Under the pieces are notes generated by a model. It was given only the letters and a program-made list of their open reading frames with translations. It was not told the DNA's origin and made no database searches. This document shows, one piece after another, positions 56,710-64,000 of a stretch of 64,000 nt of DNA (its first letter is position 1; every line of letters begins with the position of its first letter). The stretch comes from Phragmites australis. Its lineage: Eukaryota; Streptophyta; Magnoliopsida; Poales; Poaceae. The DNA lies in contig NC_084931.1 in the NCBI RefSeq assembly GCF_958298935.1, forward strand, positions 17,077,334-17,141,333, given 5' to 3'. Made by a program: the position numbers and the translations under genes.

Positions 56710-59700
56710 ATGGAGGGCGTCAACGGCTCCGGGGCGGAGTGCGAGCGGAAGCCGCTGTCGGAGGTGGTGGGCGACTGCGTGCAGCGCTGGTTCCAGGACG
56801 CGTTCAAGGAGGCGAAGCGCGGCGACACCGCCATGATGGTGCTCGTCGCGCAGATGTACCACTCCGGATACGGGGTCCCCAAGAGCGAGAACAAGGTACA
56901 ACTTACAGGCGGCGCTCATGCCCAGCTCTCTTTGAGCTTCCTCTTCCTTGATTTGTCCTACTGAGATCGGGGAGTTTGATTTTTATCCGCTGGTCATGCG
57001 TGCATGCAGAGAGGATAACGATGGAGTTTCCCCCCGTTTGAACGATCTTTAGGTTGACGAACTATTGGGTGTTTTAGAGGGTTTGCTGGGTTGAATTTAG
57101 ATTCAAGATGTCGTGGAGAACTACTGTATTAGCGTATTGTAGCAGAATATATTTTAGATTCGTAGGGGTCTGCTTCCTCCGATCCGGTCCCCGATATGAA
57201 ATTTTGACTAGCAATATCTATAAAAAATATAGTATTTTAAATAGAAAGAGTTATATATTATGAAAGTATTTTTCATGATGAAATTTTGATCAACCTTATG
57301 TTGTCAATCTTTATGTGTTTTTTTAAAAAAATGATGGCCAAATATAAAACATAGTTTGACTTAGGACAATCCTAAATGGACTTATATTTGGGATCAAAGG
57401 GAGTAGTCATTTAGGACTTGAGATTCGTGGGAGAGTTATGAGTTAGAGAAAAGATTAAGGGTCCCCTGTTTCCTCTTCATTGGGGCGTGATGCAACATTG
57501 ATGTTTTGCGTTCATGGTATGATCATATGCAAATGCAATTCGTGTTTCGTTTGAATCCATTAGTATGGTGCTTGTTTGCAGCTATGATGCTCTTATGAGG
57601 ATCAACAAGCTTTTCTGGTTTCAGTCTGGTCAATTACCTTTTTTTCTAGGCTTTGCATGAAATCTGGTGATAAGAACATTTATTTCTCAGTTTCAATCAA
57701 AACTCGTGTTTCTTGGTGCTGCATAGTGCATAGCAAATGCCTGGACTTGACTTTCTTTTTTATTTGATGATATATTTTTCGTTTTCATGCGTAACTGCCT
57801 CTTTGCGCTTGCATCTTGTTCTTGTATCTAATTTCATGGAGCTTAAGATTGATTGACAGAAAATAATTTCTGTTCTCAGCTGTGTTATTAGTTTGGTTTT
57901 CCCGCTCTCGAGGACCAGCTTATAATGCTTTGCTTTGATGGCAATATGGAGTTAATTTGTTAGTACTGACCAATATCTTCTTTTTTCGGTGGAGATGTTG
58001 TTTAGGAAGTTTCTGTTGGGCGAAGAATTTGGCAATCCCATGCAACACATAGATCCGTCCTGGATAACTATCGCTTTTCGCAGCAATACTTGACTTGTTT
58101 ACAAGCAAACAGGCAAAGGATTTTGACTGGCAACTTGGTGATCGCCGCTCGAACGATTTACGAGCAAATTGACAAAGAACTACTACCCGAATTACGGGGA
58201 TTCGAAGTAGCAGTGAAGAACTACTTTAAAACTACCCTAAAGTGTAGAAAAGTAAAGTAGAACGAAAAGTAGATGCAATAGTTGTGATTGACTGAGTTGT
58301 TGCAATCGGCCTTCACCCTCTGAACTATATAGGGTGGCTTGGGTTTTGCCATTATAGAAATAGGACTCTCAACCCTCAAACCTACGCAAACACGTCATGT
58401 TCAGCCAAAAACATGGAAAGAATCTGAACGGATTTACGAATCTAACTTGATTCGGTTTCGAGCTGAACACCGGATGGTCCGGTGAGAACAAAAATGTTAA
58501 CACCGGACCATCCGGCGAGTTCAATTGGCTGGAACCCTAGATTCTTTCCTAATATTCACCGGATGTTCCGACGTGTGAATTGTACTCATCGGAGTCTCTC
58601 GTCAGACTATATTTTCTAGACAGCAAAGTCTCTGCAAGAAATTGATTAACCTCACAGAATGGTCCGATGCTACCTCGGATAACACACCGGACTAATTTTT
58701 CTAGAGAGCAAACTTCTCTACACAAAATCGTCTTTACATTCACCGGAACATGCACCAGACTGATTTTTCCAAAGAGCAATTTTCTCTGAGAAATCGTTCA
58801 TACGCTCATCGAGTAATCCGGCGTTCACTACATACCTCACCGGACTAATTCTTACAGCGAACATGTTTTCAGCAAGGATTAAGTTATGAGCACCGGATAG
58901 TCTAGTGTCCGTCGGATGTACCGCCGGACTAATTTGTCTAGAGAGTATGTTTTTGGCACAAACTTGAGCTACGTTGACCGGATAGTCTGGCGTTCCCTTC
59001 ATGCCTCACCGGACTATTTTTCAGAGAGCATGATTTTTTTGGCAATAATTGACTTAACTCTCCGATAGCTACAAATTCTCCACACCGGACTATCCGATGT
59101 TCACAAAAAACCTGGGTCGTACCATTTTTTTTGCTATGAACAGTATCTAAGGTGAAATTGGTGACCAAAATATTCTCTTTCTTCTTTAGATATTGTCAAC
59201 CACGTTCTTTACTTAATATTAAACATTAACATGTGAAACTTTTGATTTTTTCTTCCAAATCATATTGTTGTGCATGTTAGCCATTTGTACTCGTTTAAAA
59301 TTTTCGTGGGTTTAGGATTATTCCTTTTCCAGAATAAGCATGATTTATTTACGTACATTGTGTTCTTCACTTGTGTTATTAATTTTGTTGGTAAGTTCTA
59401 AGGAAATAAGAAAAGGTAGTGGTAGAATACATTTGCTTTATCTATGGAAAATGCTTTATGCTTCTACGGTTCATAAATATATATACTTACATAGATTTAA
59501 AGCATATAGGGGGTTGCCAGGGTGATCTGCACCAACCCTTTAGTCACCATTGGTGATTTAAAAAAGGTGGATTTTCTTTTGGTGGACTATGTAAGCAAGT
59601 AGAAAGTTGCTGAGGCGGTGAACCTATCGTATTTTCCACCTAAGCAGTTTTGGTGTCGAAGTAAAAATTGTGCACGTCACACACATTCAGTTGGTGGTAT

Positions 59701-61323
59701 GCCAAGTATCTATCTCAGCATGGTACAGAAATGGTTAAAAGTACGCGGGTGCTGGTTTTCAAGTGATTAACTGATGTTCACCCATTAGAGAATTTCATCT
59801 CAGTTTTATCAATCATATATCACTGTATATTCAGTGGAGACTGAGTTTTAAGATAATGCATTTGAGTGTTTAGTATGCTAGGATTACTAGGGTATTAAGA
59901 TTTAGAAGCTTTGAGCTCCTTTGGGTCTATTGTTAAGCTCGCCTCCTTTTCCAGGTATACTATTATTCAATGAGTTATAGTAAGCCACGATATATTGGAA
60001 GTCCCATTAGATGGGGGAGTGAAACTTGCATACGAGCCTATGATCATGTGAGGACAGCCGTTAAAAAGGTGCTACTAGCTAGGTGGGCAGCGGAGTGGTG
60101 CCTAGTGCCTAATCACTGATTAGGGCTTAGCACCTAGGCCCTGCCTAGGTTGGATAGGCCACCGACTTTTGAAACAGTGTTTGAAGAGTTATTTTCTTCT
60201 GTTCGATCCTTAAGAGTTTCCTGAAGACCCAGTTAATGATAGTGTTTGCCTTAGGGAATTGCAGCAAGAACTACGTCTCTAGGTGCAGATTAGACAAATG
60301 ATCCTTATTTATTTTTGTGTGTTTTGATCTGAACGTCTGTTCAGTTTTTTTTTGGTCAAAATTATGCAGAAGTGCATCAGCACTTCATGTGCACTAATGG
60401 AAAGTCCTTAGCTGTCAGTGCTTTAGTTTGCCTTATGAAAGTGCTGAAGCAGCCATGTTTCGGCTTTTGAACAACCGACATATTTGGGGTATCCGTAACA
60501 TTTAATCATTAGCATGTGTGCTAGTGTTTTTGTAATTCATTCTTTTGCACTTTTAAACAGTTCATCACTGTTTGTGCTTTTGCGGAGCTTTGAGCCTCCT
60601 GGTAATTTTTGTTTTGAAATGTTGCTCGTGCTGGGCCTTGGGTATCTTTGAGTGTTATGGATTCAGGTGATACATTTGGCAATTCACAGCTGGGACTTAG
60701 GAGTACTTGTTTTTTTACATGATTGATGTTCAATCCTGCACAGGTGTTCTGAATTATCTTTTGACAGCACCACATTTTTTTGATGATCCAGTGTTATTCG
60801 GTCGTCTTCTCATACTTGGTGGAGTCTAGGTGTGTGCTTGCATAGTCCAGTATCCATAGGGTAAATTACAAATGCGAGTTCAACTTCACTGTTGAATCTG
60901 GTGATAGTTGAATATGGATATTCTGAGTTGAATTTCTGATATGCTTAAAGGTTTTTGTCTAGCCATATGATTTCGTGATAGTCTTTGAATTTTTGTTTCC
61001 CCTTTTTGTCTGACTGCATATGGTGTGCTCAAAGTTCTTGTCGTAAACTGCACCTTTAGCTATCCAAATATACATTCTGATTTTTCTCTCCATTTGTCAC
61101 CTTTTTTAGGGAAGAGCATGGATGGAAAGGGCATCAAGATTCAGGTCTTCTGCTTGGAAGGTTGGCATGAAACGTCCAGGTATTCTTCAATAAAGTTTGG
61201 TGCTTCTGCTAGGCTGTGAACATCTTTGGTGTTGTTAATCATTTTTTCCTGCCTCCTTCAATTTCAGGATATAATGCTAGTGACTCTGATTCTGACGAGG
61301 CAAATGATGATGCCAACCAATAA
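56710..61323 (+). CDS. Small Sel1/TPR-like repeat protein, 103 residues, three exons
   Basis: Exons: 56710-56895, 61110-61179 and 61268-61323 (TAA). The joined length of 312 nt is exactly 104 codons, and phases agree (0, then 1). Splice sites are canonical: AACAAG|GTACAA, TTTTTTAG|GGAAGA, GTCCAG|GTATTC, ATTTCAG|GATATA. Residues about 37-71 match one Sel1-type repeat: GD at 38-39, VAQMYHSGYGVPKSENKG at 46-63, then AW at 65-66 and RA at 69-70. An amphipathic N-terminal segment (VVGDCVQRWFQDAFKEAK, 19-36) precedes it. The C-terminus is a Ser-Asp-rich acid tail (ASDSDSDEANDD), a possible CK2 phosphorylation region. There is no signal peptide or membrane segment. Sel1 repeats act as protein-protein scaffolds; the partner and process are unknown. 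The ATG is the first in the CCG-rich leader, in good context (GGACGCATGGAG). Confidence 0.85.
57200..57405. mobile_element. Truncated Stowaway-like MITE in intron 1
   Basis: It ends GGGATCAAAGGGAGTA (57390-57405), the reverse of TACTCCCTTTGATCCC. The interior is AT-rich; the left terminus is not recognisable. Confidence 0.5.
58120..59165 (-). mobile_element. Copia-type LTR segment in intron 1 (limits approximate)
   Basis: It carries about ten CCGGA/TCCGG motif units (58455-59105) and, on the minus strand after them, a CCTATATAGTTC box near 58325, the same order (array then TATA) as in copia LTRs A-C. No target duplication was found, so the limits and solo-LTR status are uncertain. Confidence 0.45.
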
Positions 61324-62360
61324 CACTCAGTTATGATCTGAGTTAGTTAGGAGAATTACAGGGTAAGAAGGTTTGATACATGCTGCTGCTCATTTTTTTC
61401 ACAATTCGTGATGTTTCCCTAGGATATATTTTTCCTTGGTGTTGGGACTTAAGGAATCTCATTACTTGGTGCTGTATACATTTCTCACTGTGTTTGAATT
61501 GCCACTGAGCTTGCAGTGATTAGACCTGTCTTTCTTTGTACACAATGATATTCAGTGTACGTTACATACTCTCTAATACAGTGCAACTGAGGTTCCCAGG
61601 TGTTTAATGACTGAATTTCTATTTTCAGGTAATTATAAAGGTGGTGGTTTAACTAGTGTCAATCTCAGCAACGTGAGTGGGCTGGGATTGCTTTCGATTG
61701 GGAATCAGCCATGTTTCAGCATAAGAATTAACTCATTTGTTTTCATTTCCTTATCAAATCAACTTGAGTGGGCTGGGTTTGCTTCGGATTGGGAATCAGC
61801 TGAACAATATCGAACTATTCAATTTGGCAATGTTTGAATATATGGGTTCGTTCATTTTAATTCTTTTTTCATGTCCTTATCTAAGCAAGAATAGTTAGTT
61901 TAGAATAATCCTTTTTGTGGGTTCTTACGTGAAGTGTGCTTGAAGTTTCCAGTGCTTTTGAACGGTCCTGACTCGCCTTAGAGCTGTTTATAAGATTTAT
62001 GGAGTTAGATGAAGTAGCCAAATGTTGGCAGTGTATTGCTGGTTTACAGCTAAATTCCAACATATTTCGTTAGTATATGTTAGTGAAGATTCAGCTGGAA
62101 ATTGGAACGGCTGCGGTTATGATATCTGTAGAAACTAGAAATGGTTTGCCGTTGTACTCATTCCAGTCGTGCACGGTGACAAGTAGGACAATGAAATAAG
62201 TAATGGATTTGCTAAATTTGCTGGAGGAATTGTTCCAGCATGGAGAGAAAAAGAAATAGCCCTCATGCAGCGATCTTCCGGGAAGTGACAGAGGCTTTGG
62301 GGCCTGGTTGAGAAGAAAGGGGACAATAGAGGTACCCGACAACAGAGAGCGTGTCAAAGG
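61324..62360 (+). other. 3' flank of the Sel1-like gene
   Basis: Probable 3' UTR start. A donor-like ACAGG|GTAAGAAG near 61362 and an acceptor-like TATTTTCAG at 61628 could mark a 3' UTR intron (inference). No other gene is recognised; the minus-strand frame at 62357-62091 has no known domain. Confidence 0.4.
61675..61800 (+). repeat. Direct repeat, two 35-bp copies 91 bp apart
   Basis: GAGTGGGCTGGGATTGCTTT...GGGAATCAGC at 61675-61709 is repeated at 61766-61800 with few changes. The sequence between and after is also weakly similar, suggesting a ~91-bp tandem duplication. Confidence 0.8.
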
Positions 62361-64000
62361 ATGGTATATAGCCTGCCTCTTTGTATAGAAGGCTATTCTA
62401 ACGACGTGAATATAATCAACCTGAGGCGTTTTTCACCTGCGACGTTCTCGGGCACCACTCTCCTCCTAAAAGACGTTGTGACGTTTTTTTTTCCTCGTTC
62501 CACCCGTGGGGATTCTTATAGTGATAACTCTGTGATGGCGGTGCTAAAATGTTGTGTCCTTCTTAGAGGCGTCACATTGTAAATCCTTCACTACTTTCTG
62601 GTGGCCTTTGACCTCTTTGGTGCAGTTTTGGTTAGTTTTAGCGTCAGCTTCATTGACTTCTTCTGTAGGTTTACCCCTATATCCTCGACTATCAACAACT
62701 CTTCATCTGCTTTGACTCTTCTCAACATCGATTTGTTCCAATGCTTGCTCCTTCAAAGCGATGCGGTATCGACTTTGATGATAGGGAGGTGTGGCGTAGG
62801 AGCGACCGAGTTATTTGTAGCGGCGTGAGAGCAGGGTTCCACCGACCGAGTTATGTTGTAGCGGCGTGAGAGCAGGGCTCCACCGATCAAACTTAGGTGG
62901 CGCGGGAGCAGAGCTCTACCGATCGAGTTGTGAGAGAGACAGTCGTTTGGTTGGCTAGCACGCGAGTTGAGTTAGGTTGATCTTATCTGTTATCAGGTTG
63001 TGCTATTTTGGTGTGAGCATCGTTCTGTTTTTGAATTAAGGACATATTATTGTCTTGGGGTTGTTTATCGGTTTCTTGTAACCGTGTAGTTGTGAGATTT
63101 TTAGACTCGATTTTCCTTATAAACTAGATTAATTCTTCTCTTTATAAAGATTCCGACAATACTCTTACCGTCCTTTCGAAAATATAATCAACCTGATCAA
63201 TAACCTTCCTAAGTCCTAACTGACAGATAAAATACAGAATAGCTAATCGTTATTGTATGAAACAAAAAAAGCAAGGAAATAGTAAATTAATTTGGATTAG
63301 GAAATAGTCCCAAATCCGTCACAAACCCATTGCCACAGTACCGAGGGTACTGTTATACTACAGTATCGTGCTTCAACGGTATCAATGGCCGCAACACTGT
63401 GCCCTTTGTGGCTAAAAAGACCGTCCTCGGCCTGTAAGGTGGCGTCCATGGATGGAGTCATGGTGGTAGGATGAGTGCTTCTGTAGCAGGCAGTGCGTCG
63501 TGGGAAGATGCGTACCACGGCATCGACGATGGTAGATGGTCAAAGCAGGGAGCCCTTAATGCTGCCCGACGTGTTGATGAAGCCGCTGCCGGCATGAGCC
63601 ACCACCTCGGAGCAGAAGTCATGCCCTTGATGAAAAACTCTAAATTACCTTGATCATAATCCTCAGATGGGTCTAATTAAGAAAGAAAAGATTCTTGTTT
63701 CTGACGTAGGCTGCAGTGGCATTCAGTGCATCGAGCATCAGATATGCATCACCCAACAAACTAGAAATGTGGAATTAAAATTGTTCCTTCAGCTTTTTTT
63801 TTTCTAATTACTTATTAAATTGTAGTAAGTGTCATGTCGGAGGTCATGCAACGTTCACGGTACGGAGATAAAGATCCTAGTTGACTTCAAATGAATTAAC
63901 AAAAAAACAGTGCAAAGGATAACCCGTTGAATTCACTTGCTTCGCAGCGTTATTCAAGCCTGATCCACTAACATTATTACAACGGGCAGCTTCATGTATC
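62361..64000. other. Non-coding DNA with one tandem repeat; no gene recognised
   Basis: Frames at 62361-62582, 62601-62828 and 63297-63518 have no recognisable domains or start/splice context. The right window edge gives no gene end that can be supported. Confidence 0.4.
62790..62936 (+). repeat. Tandem repeat, ~40-bp units
   Basis: Units at 62803-62842, 62843-62883 and 62884-62919, plus partial ends, each of the form CGACCGAGTTAT...GAGAGCAGGGYTCCAC. The third unit is more diverged. Confidence 0.85.

Larger units (their letters stand above)
56896..61109 (+). other. Intron 1 of the Sel1-like gene (4214 bp)
   Basis: GT...AG intron. It holds a truncated Stowaway-like MITE (57200-57405), a copia LTR-like segment with CCGGA/TCCGG motifs (58120-59165), and an imperfect hairpin of CCTAG/CTAATCA units near 60098-60160. 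The rest is AT-rich intronic DNA. Confidence 0.8.

Noticed and set aside
56400..56964. Overlapping frames around the first exon, including an upstream start at 56437 in the exon frame
   Set aside because: The gene start at 56710 lies in the CCG-rich leader's good ATG context; the upstream extension crosses the promoter and 5' UTR and has no domain similarity.

Overview
The window is nuclear DNA of a flowering plant, almost certainly a grass and probably panicoid. The evidence is the pile of nested LTR retrotransposons, Tourist- and Stowaway-type MITEs, CACTA and Mutator-type DNA transposons, grass-style LTRs, and one GC-rich first exon followed by a long AT-rich intron. There are no bacterial features, and I saw no tRNA, rRNA or CRISPR.

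Layout. 1-9217: a Ty3/gypsy chromovirus with giant (~3.1 kb) LTRs. Its internal region is only 3 kb and keeps a tiny gag start, decayed RT, RNase H and integrase, and a chromodomain-like tail; most of gag, the protease and the start of RT are deleted. 9218-13205: gene-free DNA with a 214-bp Tourist MITE and a CACTA-type element. 13206-41790: the remains of one minus-strand chromovirus LTR ('D'), cut apart by a pol-less Ty1/copia element (13350-29731) and a Sirevirus-type copia element (31157-40420, target duplication GTATG). The pol-less element itself holds solo chromovirus LTRs E (18078-22123, duplication TTGAT) and F (23983-29702, CCCTC). F contains solo LTR G (26294-29167, ATCGA). 41795-49930: the 3' half of a second copy of the pol-less copia family. 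Its LTR took a Mutator-type MITE (9-bp duplication), which took solo chromovirus LTR H (42685-46998, GCCAC), which holds a piece of another gypsy element. 49931-55040: gene-poor DNA with MITE pieces. 55041-56418: a Mutator-like element carrying a broken GRF-type zinc-finger gene. 56710-61323: the only convincing host gene, a 103-residue Sel1/TPR-like protein in three exons. 61324-64000: downstream DNA with two small repeats.

What stands out. (1) The gag start of the first chromovirus reads like the histone H3 tail (10 of the first 13 H3 positions), in an element that also carries a chromodomain-like tail. (2) Seven chromovirus LTRs of clearly different sequence share a short acidic mini-exon ending in a GC-type splice donor (GCAAGT). 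With a splice acceptor touching the gag ATG, this suggests a spliced gag mRNA. (3) Arrays of a CCGGA-N-TCCGG inverted motif recur in copia and gypsy LTRs that are otherwise unrelated. (4) Two copies of the pol-less copia family share one architecture. (5) The GRF-carrying element ends about 290 bp upstream of the host ATG.

Boundaries supported by target-site duplications are firm to the base. Clade names come from motif recognition without database searches. Coding remains of the retroelements are described as broken and are not restored.
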